Of a stretch of DNA of 64,000 nt, positions 35,270 to 47,134 are shown piece by piece (position 1 is the first letter of the stretch; every line of letters begins with the position of its first letter). The notes under the pieces were generated by a model that was given only the letters and a program-made list of their open reading frames with translations, had not been told where the DNA came from and searched no databases. A program made the position numbers and the translations under genes. Source of the DNA: Acidisoma sp965199065 (lineage in GTDB: Bacteria; Pseudomonadota; Alphaproteobacteria; Acetobacterales; Acetobacteraceae); NCBI RefSeq assembly GCF_965199065.1, contig NZ_CBDAQN010000003.1, positions 558,001 to 622,000 on the forward strand, given 5' to 3'.

Positions 35270-37726
35270 GTGTCACATCCTCTGCAGAGTTCACTCGACG
35301 GCGTTCAGCGTCTAGTCGGGGCCGGCGTCCACACGGCACGCGGGGCTCTGAAATATAATCGTCTGGTGCCGATCATTCTCGGGGCTGCTCTGCTCGGGCC
35401 ATCGATGTTCGCGCTCTGGGCGGCGATCTCCGGGTATCAGGCGGGAGTTTTGGCCGCAGAGGCAGCCGGGCTTCCGGATCTGCTGGAGGAAGCCCGCTAC
35501 TCTGCCGTCCAGCAGGAGTTGTTGCGGCTCTCATTCACAGTGGCGCCCAGTCCCGCTCTCCGCCTGCGGACCCTCCGGCAAGCGCAGGAGGTGGCAGTCG
35601 ACCTCGAGCTGGCTCGCGCGCTGGCCGAACCTGCCCCGGCCCGCGCCATCAAGGCGTTGGAGGTCATCGAGGAGCAATATCGGGCGGAAGTTGCGGGCGC
35701 CCTGGCGCCCAGCATTCCACCGGCGGGCGGTATCGGGCCTGTTCCAGGCGCCCTTCTGCTGGACCGGCTCAAGGCTGGCATCTGGATGGCGACGCTGGCC
35801 GCGCTAGACCGGGAGGCTGTCTTCGACGACCGCGAGCGGCAAATCCAGCGGGACGTCCTGATCGCGACACCCCTGGTGCTCGGCATCGACGTGACGCTGG
35901 TCTCCGCCGTGCTGCTGTTGATATGGGCCAAGGGACGACGCGACCGGCAAGGTGCGGCTCGCGAAGCCGCCGCCCTGGCGCGGAGTGAGCGGCGTTCGTC
36001 CGCGCTGATGCAGAACTCGTTGGACGTGGTTTTCGTCAGCAGCGCCGAAGGGATCATTACCTACTGGGGCACGACCGCCGCTCAGCTCTGGGGTTACGCC
36101 GACGATCGTCTCCTCGGCCTGCCGGTCGCGGACCTGATCCACCCGGACGACCGGACCGTGTTCGAGGAGTTGTGGCACCTGATAACGCTGAGCGAGGGCG
36201 CGGCCGGCAACATGGAGGGCCGGGCGCTCCTCCAGGATGGGTCCTGGCGTCAGGTGGAACTCATCCTGACCAACCTCATGCAGGAACCGGCGGTCGCAGG
36301 CATCGTCATGACGGCCCGCGACATCGAGGCCCGCAAGGCTTTCGAAACGCAGATGACGCAGCGCGCCTTCTTCGATGCGCTGACCGGCCTGCCCAACCGC
36401 CTTTTGCTGCATGACCGCCTCGAACAGGCGCTGGTCCGTGCCACGCGGCACCGGCGCGCGATCGCCCTGTTGTTCATCGACCTCGACAACTTCAAGCTCA
36501 TCAACGACAGCCTCGGTCACACCGTAGGCGACGATCTGCTGATCAAGGCGGCTGCGAGGCTGCTGGCCTGCGGGCGTGCCGAGGATACGGTGGCCCGCCT
36601 TGGCGGAGACGAATTCGTGGTGCTGATCGACAAGCTGGTCAGCGAGGCGGATGCCGCCGACGTGGCGGAACACATCGCCAGGCAGTTCCTCTGCCCATTC
36701 CCACTTGACGGGCGGGACGTGGTGGTCACTGCCAGCATAGGCCTGGCCTTGGGCTACCCCGACCGTGACACTGCGGAGTCTATGCTGCGCAACGCGGACG
36801 TCGCCATGTATCGCGCGAAGGCCAGCGGCAAGGGCCAGCTCGTCGTGTTCGACCCGAGCATGCACCGCGACAGCCTCGCACGGCTGGATCTCGGAGAGGA
36901 TCTGCGCCACGCGCTGGAGCGCGATGAGTTCCGCCTCCACTACCAGCCCATCGTCGACATGGCTTCGGGCCGGATCGTGGAGGCCGAGGCGCTGGTCCGC
37001 TGGCAGCATCCCGTGCGCGGGCTGGTGTCGCCCGGCGAATTCATCCCGGTCGCGGAGGAGATGGGCCTGATCATACCGCTCGGCCGCTGGGTGCTCGAAA
37101 ATGCCTGTCGTCAGGCGGCCGAATGGGCGAAGACCCTGCCGATCGATCCGCCGATCGCCATCAGCGTCAATATTTCGCCGCGGGAGTTTCAGCAGCTCAA
37201 CCTCGATCTCGAAGTGGCAGAGGTGCTGCGCCGGACCGGGTTGCCGCCCAGTTGCCTCAAACTGGAGATCACCGAGGGCGTGATCATGGACGATGTCGAG
37301 TGGACCATCGCGATGATGGGCAAGCTGAAAAAGATCGGGGTAAAACTCGCGGTGGACGATTTCGGCACCGGCTACTCGTCCCTCGCCTATCTGAAGCGCC
37401 TGCCGTTGGATGTCCTCAAGATAGACCAGTCCTTCGTGAAGGGCATCGGCAGCGTCCGCGAGGACAGCGCGATCGTGCAGGCGATCCTGTCGCTCGCGCA
37501 GTCGCTCAACCTCGATGTCACCGGCGAGGGTATCGAGACCGCCGAGCAGGCCGAGATGCTGAGCCAGTGGAACTGCACGCGGGGTCAGGGCTACTTTTTC
37601 CTGAAGCCGGTGGATGCCGAGCGTGCGACGACCTTCCTGCGGGCGTCCTGCCGTCCTGGGGCTGATTTGCGAATGTCTGTCGCAAGCGACGCGGCCGCCC
37701 TTCCGCTGGCTCATTCGCTGACCTAG
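35270..37726 (+). CDS. PAS-GGDEF-EAL protein, membrane-bound c-di-GMP enzyme
   Basis: An 818-residue signalling protein. Two membrane segments (about 31-51 and 198-220) bracket a periplasmic helical domain of some 145 residues. A PAS domain follows (about 244-365, VVFVSSAEGIITYWG), then a GGDEF domain with intact GGDEF at 445-449 (active-site motif for diguanylate cyclase) and an EAL domain with EAL at 573-575 and DDFGTGYSSLAYLKRL. Both catalytic motifs look complete, so it might make and break c-di-GMP. The start is the GTG at 35270. It lies between purS and purQ on the same strand; a link with purine synthesis is unproven. Confidence 0.9.
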   Translation: MSHPLQSSLDGVQRLVGAGVHTARGALKYNRLVPIILGAALLGPSMFALWAAISGYQAGVLAAEAAGLPDLLEEARYSAVQQELLRLSFTVAPSPALRLRTLRQAQEVAVDLELARALAEPAPARAIKALEVIEEQYRAEVAGALAPSIPPAGGIGPVPGALLLDRLKAGIWMATLAALDREAVFDDRERQIQRDVLIATPLVLGIDVTLVSAVLLLIWAKGRRDRQGAAREAAALARSERRSSALMQNSLDVVFVSSAEGIITYWGTTAAQLWGYADDRLLGLPVADLIHPDDRTVFEELWHLITLSEGAAGNMEGRALLQDGSWRQVELILTNLMQEPAVAGIVMTARDIEARKAFETQMTQRAFFDALTGLPNRLLLHDRLEQALVRATRHRRAIALLFIDLDNFKLINDSLGHTVGDDLLIKAAARLLACGRAEDTVARLGGDEFVVLIDKLVSEADAADVAEHIARQFLCPFPLDGRDVVVTASIGLALGYPDRDTAESMLRNADVAMYRAKASGKGQLVVFDPSMHRDSLARLDLGEDLRHALERDEFRLHYQPIVDMASGRIVEAEALVRWQHPVRGLVSPGEFIPVAEEMGLIIPLGRWVLENACRQAAEWAKTLPIDPPIAISVNISPREFQQLNLDLEVAEVLRRTGLPPSCLKLEITEGVIMDDVEWTIAMMGKLKKIGVKLAVDDFGTGYSSLAYLKRLPLDVLKIDQSFVKGIGSVREDSAIVQAILSLAQSLNLDVTGEGIETAEQAEMLSQWNCTRGQGYFFLKPVDAERATTFLRASCRPGADLRMSVASDAAALPLAHSLT

Positions 37727-37898
37727 CGCGGTTCGGCGGCCGTCATGCCGCTGAAGCCGGGCTCCACGGCGCCACCGCATCGCACCGTCGTCGCCCCCGA
37801 GGGGTGCCTTGCCGATGAACAGGTGCTATCCACCGACGTGAACGCTACTGCTTGCGTGGCGCTCTACCCTGTGTGTGCACTGACATGAGTCCTCTGAC

Positions 37899-38596
37899 AT
37901 GAGTATGCGGGCCGGCATCGTTATCTTTCCCGGCACCAACCGGGAACGCGACATGGCGATCGCGCTCACCCGCGCCAGCGGCGGCCAGGCGCCGGTCATG
38001 ATCTGGCACAAGGACGCGACACTGCCGCCGCTCGACCTCGTCGTGCTGCCCGGCGGCTTCAGCCACGGCGATTACCTGCGCTGCGGCGCCATGGCCGCCC
38101 AGTCCCCCGTCATGCGCGCAGTCCAGGATTTCGCGGCTGGAGGCGGCTACGTGCTCGGCGTCTGCAACGGCTTTCAGATCCTCACCGAGGCCGGGCTCCT
38201 CCCGGGCGCGCTGCTCCGCAACGCGGGGTTGCGGTTTCTCGCCCAGGACCATCATCTCCGTGTCGAGCGAACCGACACCGTCTTCACCCGCAATTACGCC
38301 GAGGGCCAGGTGATCCGGGTGGTGCTCGCGCATGGCGACGGCAACTACGTGGCGGACGCGGACACGCTCGACCGGCTGGAAGGCGAAGGCCACGTCGCCT
38401 TCCGCTACTGCCGTGCCGGCGGCGAGATCGGGCCGGACGCCAACCCCAACGGCAGCGCGCGCTCCATCGCGGGCATCACCTCGGCCGATCGCCGTATCAT
38501 GGGGCTCATGCCCCACCCCGAAGACTACGTGGACGCGCTGATGGGCGGCGAGGACGGCGCGCCGATGTTCCAGGGGCTGGTCGAGGCGCTGGCAGC

Positions 38597-38600
<4 letters not shown>
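37899..38600 (+). CDS. purQ: FGAM synthase glutaminase subunit PurQ
   Basis: A 233-residue class I glutamine amidotransferase that feeds ammonia to PurL. The nucleophile elbow is GVCNGFQILTEAGLLPG, the His/Glu of the triad lie in GLMPHPEDYVD, and the N-terminus GIVIFPGTNRERD is diagnostic. The ATG at 37899 is followed by a second at 37905. Its stop overlaps the purL start (ATGA, 38597-38600). An 11-bp direct repeat CTGACATGAGT flanks the start (37880-37890, 37894-37904). Confidence 0.96.
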
Positions 38601-40786
<2,186 letters not shown>

Positions 40787-40811
40787 CGTTGGGAATTGGG
40801 AGAGAGACGGC

Positions 40812-41045
40812 ATGGCGATGTCCGCCGGCGCGATCGAAAGCCTAATCCGTGCCGCCATTCCTGACGCGCGGGTGACGGTCGAGGATTTGGCCGGTGACGG
40901 CGATCACTATGCTGCTACAGTGGTGAGTGAACAGTTTCGCGGCTTGTCCCGGCTGAAACAACATCAAATGATCTACGCGGCGTTACAGGGACGTATGGGC
41001 GGGGAGCTTCATGCACTCGCCCTGCAGACTTCGGCGCCCGAATAA
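40812..41045 (+). CDS. bolA: BolA family protein
   Basis: A 77-residue BolA-like protein. It shows the conserved AGDGDHYAATVVSEQFRGLS and LKQHQMIYAALQGRMGGELH region, which provides the His ligand for a [2Fe-2S] cluster shared with monothiol glutaredoxin. The gene for that partner follows 10 bp later. GGGAGAGAG upstream supports the start at 40812. It likely acts in iron-sulfur cluster trafficking or iron sensing. Confidence 0.93.
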   Translation: MAMSAGAIESLIRAAIPDARVTVEDLAGDGDHYAATVVSEQFRGLSRLKQHQMIYAALQGRMGGELHALALQTSAPE

Positions 41046-41055
41046 GGAGATAATC

Positions 41056-41397
41056 ATGGCTCAAGACCTCGTCGCCGAGCGTATCACCAAGGATATCACC
41101 GAGAACCCGGTGATGCTCTACATGAAGGGGACGGCCATGTTCCCTCAGTGTGGCTTTTCCGCTCGCGTGGTGCAGATCCTCAGCCACATGAACGTGCCCT
41201 TCAAGACGGCAAATGTTCTCGAGGACATGGAGCTGCGCGACGGGATCAAGAAGTTTTCCAACTGGCCGACCGTTCCACAGCTTTATGTCAAAGGCGAGTT
41301 CGTCGGTGGGTGCGATATCGTGACGGAGATGTATCAGACCGGTGAGTTGTCGACGCTGCTCAACGAGCACGGCATCACCCACTCGGTCGCCGCCTAG
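41056..41397 (+). CDS. grxD: Monothiol glutaredoxin (Grx4/GrxD type)
   Basis: A 113-residue CGFS glutaredoxin: MKGTAMFPQCGFSARVVQIL carries the active-site Cys, and WPTVPQLYVKGEFVGGCDIV the cis-Pro and glutathione-binding GG. Such proteins bind a bridging [2Fe-2S] cluster and form heterodimers with BolA, encoded directly upstream. AAGGAG precedes the ATG by 6 nt. Confidence 0.96.
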   Translation: MAQDLVAERITKDITENPVMLYMKGTAMFPQCGFSARVVQILSHMNVPFKTANVLEDMELRDGIKKFSNWPTVPQLYVKGEFVGGCDIVTEMYQTGELSTLLNEHGITHSVAA

Positions 41398-41411
41398 CCA
41401 ACAACATCTGA

Positions 41412-42317
41412 ATGAGGGTCGCGGTTGTTGTCGCGGCCCGGGATGTCGCGCCGTTCATCGGCGACGCCGTCCAGTCCGTGCTGTCGCAGGGACACGCGGA
41501 CCTGACGCTGACGGTTGTCGATGACGGCTCAGTGGACGGTACACGCGACATTGTCGCGGAATTCCAAGACGACCGCCTGCAGCTGATCGGCGAGGATGGG
41601 CGTGGGGTGTCGTGCGCCCGCAACCGAGGCGCCCGCGACGATTTTGGCGCTGATGCGCTGCTGTTTCTGGATGGGGACGACTGGCTCGCGCCGGATGCGC
41701 TGGAGCGGTTGACGGCCGCGCTCGTCCAGGATGCCGAGGCCGTGGCGGCGCATGGACCCTTCGCGTTTGTGGCGGCCGGGGCAACCCCCGCGGCGCCCGG
41801 CCGTCCGGACCGGCGGTCGGCGCCTATTACGCGCGACCTGCTCACGTCGCTCATGCTGGGCAATCTCTTCGTCAACGGCGGCCATGTTCTCATCCGAACC
41901 GCAGCTTGGGCGGCAGCGGGACCCTTCTGCGAAAATCTCACCTTTGCCGAGGACTGGGAGTTCTGGCTGCGGCTGGCGCTGCAGGGGCCGTTTCTGGCTG
42001 TGGACGGGCCGCCCCTGTTGTTCGTCCGCCGCCGGACCGGCAGCCTCATGCATGGCGCTGCGACGCGCATGGAGGCTTACCGTCCCGCCTTGGCGGCGGT
42101 CGCGGCAAACGCGGCCATCGCGCATCGGCTGGGCCGACCGCTGTTTGCCCGGCTGCTGCGCCAGTCGGAGCTTGAACTGGCCTGGACGCTCGGCCGCGAG
42201 ATGCTTCGGCGCGGCGATCCTGCCAGTGCGCGGCCGCTGCTCTGGCGCGGCGTCTGGGGCCGCCCTCGCCCGCAACGCCTTGCCGTCCTGGCGCTGGCTT
42301 TCGCTAAAGGGAGGTGA
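41412..42317 (+). CDS. Family 2 glycosyltransferase
   Basis: A 301-residue GT-A type glycosyltransferase. The N-terminus MRVAVVVAARDVAPFIGDAV, the nucleotide-binding VVDDGSVDGTRDIV and the metal-binding LFLDGDDWLAPDAL (DxD-like) identify GT2. EDWEFWLRLALQG supplies the catalytic base region. No membrane segments are evident. The acceptor is unknown. The stop is embedded in the strong Shine-Dalgarno of ghrA, so the two genes are coupled. Confidence 0.9.
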   Translation: MRVAVVVAARDVAPFIGDAVQSVLSQGHADLTLTVVDDGSVDGTRDIVAEFQDDRLQLIGEDGRGVSCARNRGARDDFGADALLFLDGDDWLAPDALERLTAALVQDAEAVAAHGPFAFVAAGATPAAPGRPDRRSAPITRDLLTSLMLGNLFVNGGHVLIRTAAWAAAGPFCENLTFAEDWEFWLRLALQGPFLAVDGPPLLFVRRRTGSLMHGAATRMEAYRPALAAVAANAAIAHRLGRPLFARLLRQSELELAWTLGREMLRRGDPASARPLLWRGVWGRPRPQRLAVLALAFAKGR

Positions 42318-42323
42318 TCGCCG

Positions 42324-43271
42324 ATGCGGGGTGACAGGCCCATCCTTCTGTTTGCCTGCCCGACCGTGCCCTCCGACATCTGGGTTCCGGAGTTTGCCCG
42401 CCTCCTGCCGGAGATCGAGATCCGTCTGTGGCCGGAGATCGGCGATGCGGCGGAAGTCGACTACGCCTTCGTCTGGCATCCGCCTGCCGGCCTGTTCCCC
42501 CGCCTGACGCGCCTGAGGGTCATCTTCTCGCTCGGCGCAGGGGTGGAGAGCCTGCTGGCAAACCCCGAGATACCCCGCGACACGCCGCTGATCCGCATGG
42601 TCGATCCATCCCTGGGCGCAGGCATGGCCGAGTTCGTGCTGATGCAGGTGCTGCACTACCATCGCGAGATGCCGCAGGTGGCGGCAAACCAGCGGGCACG
42701 GCTTTGGGAGGCTAGGCGGCCACCCGTGGCGCAGGACCGCAAGGTCGGCATCCTCGGCTATGGCCAGTTGGGCGCGCACTGCGCGGAGGTTCTCGCCCGC
42801 CTGGGCTTCGACGTGGCGGTCTGGTCGCGCACGCCCCGCCCGATGGTCGCAGGCCTGACGGGCTTTGTGGGACCCGAGGCGTTGCCGCGCTTCTTCGCCC
42901 GCACCGAGATCGTCGTCTGCCTCCTGCCGCTCACGCCGGAGACGGCCGGCATTTTGAATGCCGAGGCCTTCGCAGCCATGCCGCGCGGCGGCTACGTCAT
43001 CAATGTCGGGCGCGGCGGGCACCTCGTGGAGGCGGATCTGCTGGCGGCGCTGGACCTGGGCCAGATCGCGGGCGCGACGCTCGATGTGTTCGCCGTCGAG
43101 CCGCTTCCGGCCGGGCATCCCTTCTGGGCGCATGATCGGATCACGGTGGTGCCGCATATCGCCGCGCTGACCCAGCCGCGGACGGCAGTGCCCGCGATCG
43201 CCGAGAACATCCGCCGCGACCGTGCCGGCCTGCCGCTGCTGCACGAGGTGGATCGGGCACGGGGCTACTGA
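42324..43271 (+). CDS. ghrA: Glyoxylate/hydroxypyruvate reductase A-like D-2-hydroxyacid dehydrogenase
   Basis: A 315-residue NAD(P)H-dependent dehydrogenase. The Rossmann motif is KVGILGYGQLGAHCAEVLAR, catalytic Arg and Glu lie in INVGRGGHLVEADLLAALD and TLDVFAVEPLP, and the catalytic His in VVPHIAALTQP. The N-terminus VWHPPAGLFPRLTRLRVIFS resembles GhrA, which reduces glyoxylate and hydroxypyruvate. GGGAGGTGAT at 42309-42318 is an unusually good ribosome binding site. The substrate assignment is by subfamily resemblance. Confidence 0.87.
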   Translation: MRGDRPILLFACPTVPSDIWVPEFARLLPEIEIRLWPEIGDAAEVDYAFVWHPPAGLFPRLTRLRVIFSLGAGVESLLANPEIPRDTPLIRMVDPSLGAGMAEFVLMQVLHYHREMPQVAANQRARLWEARRPPVAQDRKVGILGYGQLGAHCAEVLARLGFDVAVWSRTPRPMVAGLTGFVGPEALPRFFARTEIVVCLLPLTPETAGILNAEAFAAMPRGGYVINVGRGGHLVEADLLAALDLGQIAGATLDVFAVEPLPAGHPFWAHDRITVVPHIAALTQPRTAVPAIAENIRRDRAGLPLLHEVDRARGY

Positions 43272-43339
43272 GGATGCCCTTGGCCGCCATCCCCGGTTCA
43301 TGACAATAACGCGGCAATACGCGAAGGGGATGGAACCGC

Positions 43340-44308
43340 ATGGCCTATGATGTCGTCTCGCTGGGCGAGCTGCTCATCGACATGGTGCCGCTGCCGGCCC
43401 CGCCCGGCGCGCTGAACTTCGCCGCCAAACCGGGTGGAGCGCCGGGCAACGCCGCCGTCGGGCTCGCCAAGCTCGGGCGCTCCGTCGCCATGCTCAGCAA
43501 AGTCGGCGATGACGCTTTCGGGCGCCTGCTCACTGCCACTATCGCCGCCTCGGGCGCATCCGTGGAGGCCATCGTGGTGTCGCCCGAGCACCTGACCGGC
43601 GTCGCCGTGGTGACCCTCGACGCCCACGGCGACCGCGACTTCCTGTTCTACCGGCAGGACTGCGCCGACGTGAACTACGCGCCGGACGAAGTGCGCGCCG
43701 ATCTCATCCGGGGCGCGCGCATCCTGCACGTCAACAGCCTCGTGCTGGCGAGCCCGGTGTCGGCAAGCGCGCAGCGGCATGCCATGGCCGTGGCCCAGGC
43801 GGCAGGCATCCTGATCTCGGTCGATCCCAATCTGCGGCCGCTTCTCTGGGGCAGCCGGGAGGCGATGATCGCGGCGGCCCGCGAGGTGGTGGCGGTCGCC
43901 AATATCCTCAAGATCGGCGAGGACGAGCTTCGGATCATCACGGGCATCGCCGACACCACGGCGGCGCTGGACGCAATCTGGCACGAGGAGCTGAAGGTGG
44001 TTGCCGTCACGCGGGGGGCTGAAGGCGCCGCCATCCTCACGCGCTCGGCGAATGTGAGCGTACCGGGCGTCGCGGTGAAGGTCGTCGACACCACGGGCTG
44101 CGGAGACAGCTTCATGGCGGCGTTCCTCACCGGCCTGCTCGACACGGGTCTGCCCGACGGGGACATGAACCTCTCGGCCAACAACCTGGCGGAGATCGGC
44201 CGTTTTGCCTGCGCCGCCGGGGCGATCACCGCGACCGCGCCGGGCGGCATGGATGCGATGCCGACGCGGGATGAGGTTGCGGCGTTCTTGACGAAAACGT
44301 TCCAGTAG
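43340..44308 (+). CDS. PfkB family sugar kinase, probable fructokinase
   Basis: A 322-residue ribokinase-fold kinase. It shows GELLIDMVP, the sugar-binding FAAKPGGAPGNAAVGLAKLG, SVDPNLRPLLWG and the C-terminal signature VVDTTGCGDSFMAAFL, with the catalytic Asp and the anion hole in DTTGCGDS. The N-terminal style is that of bacterial fructokinases. It lies after ghrA with a 68-bp gap. Substrate is inferred. Confidence 0.9.
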   Translation: MAYDVVSLGELLIDMVPLPAPPGALNFAAKPGGAPGNAAVGLAKLGRSVAMLSKVGDDAFGRLLTATIAASGASVEAIVVSPEHLTGVAVVTLDAHGDRDFLFYRQDCADVNYAPDEVRADLIRGARILHVNSLVLASPVSASAQRHAMAVAQAAGILISVDPNLRPLLWGSREAMIAAAREVVAVANILKIGEDELRIITGIADTTAALDAIWHEELKVVAVTRGAEGAAILTRSANVSVPGVAVKVVDTTGCGDSFMAAFLTGLLDTGLPDGDMNLSANNLAEIGRFACAAGAITATAPGGMDAMPTRDEVAAFLTKTFQ

Positions 44309-44371
44309 CGGTGTTGATCCGGCTGTCAATATGACCGTTCGTTGCAGCCATTTGAACTTGTTGCAATCCGC

Positions 44372-44400
44372 TTGGCGTCTTCCGGACGTGACGCTATAAG
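44372..44400 (+). promoter_or_regulatory. Candidate sigma-70-type promoter for dksA
   Basis: TTGGCG at 44372-44377 and TATAAG at 44395-44400 are spaced 17 bp and lie 78 bp before the dksA start. Both hexamers match the housekeeping consensus at four or more positions. No start site is known. Confidence 0.5.
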
Positions 44401-44478
44401 CCGGGCCGATCGCCCCGACCGGCGCCACCGACTGGCGCCCATCCGGGGTCAGAGCGAGTTAGCGGAGAGCCTTGCCGC

Positions 44479-44895
44479 ATGATGATTACGCTGCCTCAAG
44501 ACTACCGTCCGAGCGAGGACGAAGAGTTCATGAACCCTCTCCAGGTGGAGTATTTCCGCCGCAAACTCCTCCGCTGGCAGGATGAATTGCTGAGGGAGGC
44601 GAATGGCACCCTGCTCAGCCTCTCGGAGGGCGGCATCATGGAAGCCGACATCACCGACCGGGCGAGCGTCGAGACCGACCGCGCGCTGGAGCTACGCACG
44701 CGGGACCGGGCGCGCAAGCTGATCTCCAAGATCGATCAGGCGCTGCAACGCGTCGAGAACGGCACCTACGGCTTTTGCGAGGACACCGGCGAGCCCATCG
44801 GGTTGCGGCGGCTGGAGGCGCGGCCGATTGCGACCCTTTCCATCGAGGCGCAGGAGCGCCACGAGCGGATGGAGCGCGTTCACCGGGACGACTGA
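44479..44895 (+). CDS. dksA: RNA polymerase-binding protein DksA
   Basis: A 138-residue DksA. The coiled-coil (EYFRRKLLRWQDELLREANG to LISKIDQALQRVENG) carries the DxxxA tip in EADITDRASVE, which inserts into the secondary channel of RNA polymerase and works with ppGpp. The C-terminal domain reads YGFCEDTGEPIGLRRLEARP and retains only one of the four zinc-binding cysteines of the E. coli protein, a variation common in alphaproteobacteria. The ppGpp enzyme Rel is encoded at 59702-62014. Confidence 0.93.
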   Translation: MMITLPQDYRPSEDEEFMNPLQVEYFRRKLLRWQDELLREANGTLLSLSEGGIMEADITDRASVETDRALELRTRDRARKLISKIDQALQRVENGTYGFCEDTGEPIGLRRLEARPIATLSIEAQERHERMERVHRDD

Positions 44896-44923
44896 GCGCA
44901 GGCCTGCTGCGCTTTGCATCCGG

Positions 44924-44947
44924 GCGCGCCTTCGGTAGAAGGCGCGC
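44924..44947 (+). terminator. Terminator-like hairpin after dksA
   Basis: A perfect 10-bp stem GCGCGCCTTC-GGTA-GAAGGCGCGC sits 28 bp after the dksA stop and 37 bp before secG. There is no T-run behind it, so it may be a Rho-dependent or pausing structure. Confidence 0.55.
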
Positions 44948-44984
44948 GGGCCATCCTCACTCCGGCCCTGCATAAAGGCTGCGC

Positions 44985-45353
44985 ATGTTCACCGTCCTGC
45001 TCGTCATCCATGTCCTCGTCACGCTGGCACTGATCGGCGTCGTCCTGATCCAGCGCAGCGAAGGCGGCGGCCTCGGCATCGGCGGCGGACAAGGCATGGG
45101 CAGCTTCATGACCGGGCGCGGAACCGCCAACCTCCTCACCCGCACCACCGCCATTCTGGCCACCGTGTTCCTCGCGCTGTCGCTTCTCCTCGCGCTGATG
45201 ACGCGGAACACAACGACCAGCGCCGGCGCCATCTTCGACGCGCCGCCGCTTTCCACGACCGCGCCCGCAACGACGACGCCACTGGGCGCTCACGCACCCG
45301 CGCCCGCAGGTCCTGCAGCGCCGGCCAAGCCCGCCGTCCCCGCCACGCCTTGA
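44985..45353 (+). CDS. secG: Preprotein translocase subunit SecG
   Basis: A 122-residue SecG. Two membrane helices (residues 1-21 and about 54-72) flank the conserved IQRSEGGGLGIGGGQGMGSF loop; a Pro/Ala-rich tail follows (APAGPAAPAKPAVPATP). It is part of SecYEG in the inner membrane. The usual alphaproteobacterial order tpiA-secG-pyrG is broken here, as tpiA is 11 kb upstream, but secG is still next to pyrG. Confidence 0.93.
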   Translation: MFTVLLVIHVLVTLALIGVVLIQRSEGGGLGIGGGQGMGSFMTGRGTANLLTRTTAILATVFLALSLLLALMTRNTTTSAGAIFDAPPLSTTAPATTTPLGAHAPAPAGPAAPAKPAVPATP

Positions 45354-45426
45354 ACCCTTTGCCGACCAGCCAAATCACCTGTTCGGGGTTCCCCCGGACG
45401 GGCATGACCCTGTATGAGGAACGCCC

Positions 45427-47058
<1,632 letters not shown>

Positions 47059-47083
47059 GAACCATTTCCAAAAAAGGGCGCGA

Positions 47084-47117
47084 GTTCTTTTCTGGAAAAA
47101 AGAACCGAGAAACTTTC
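47084..47117 (+). repeat. AT-rich palindromic intergenic repeat, copy 2
   Basis: GTTCTTTT-CTGGAA-AAAAGAAC (47084-47105) is a perfect 8-bp stem, followed by CGAGAAACTTTC. Copy 1 at 10651-10685 has the same plan, AAAAGAAGC then AAAAACTTC, so both belong to one family. This copy sits between pyrG and the amidase gene and may end the pyrG transcript. Confidence 0.65.
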
Positions 47118-47134
47118 GTCTATGGAACCGCGCC

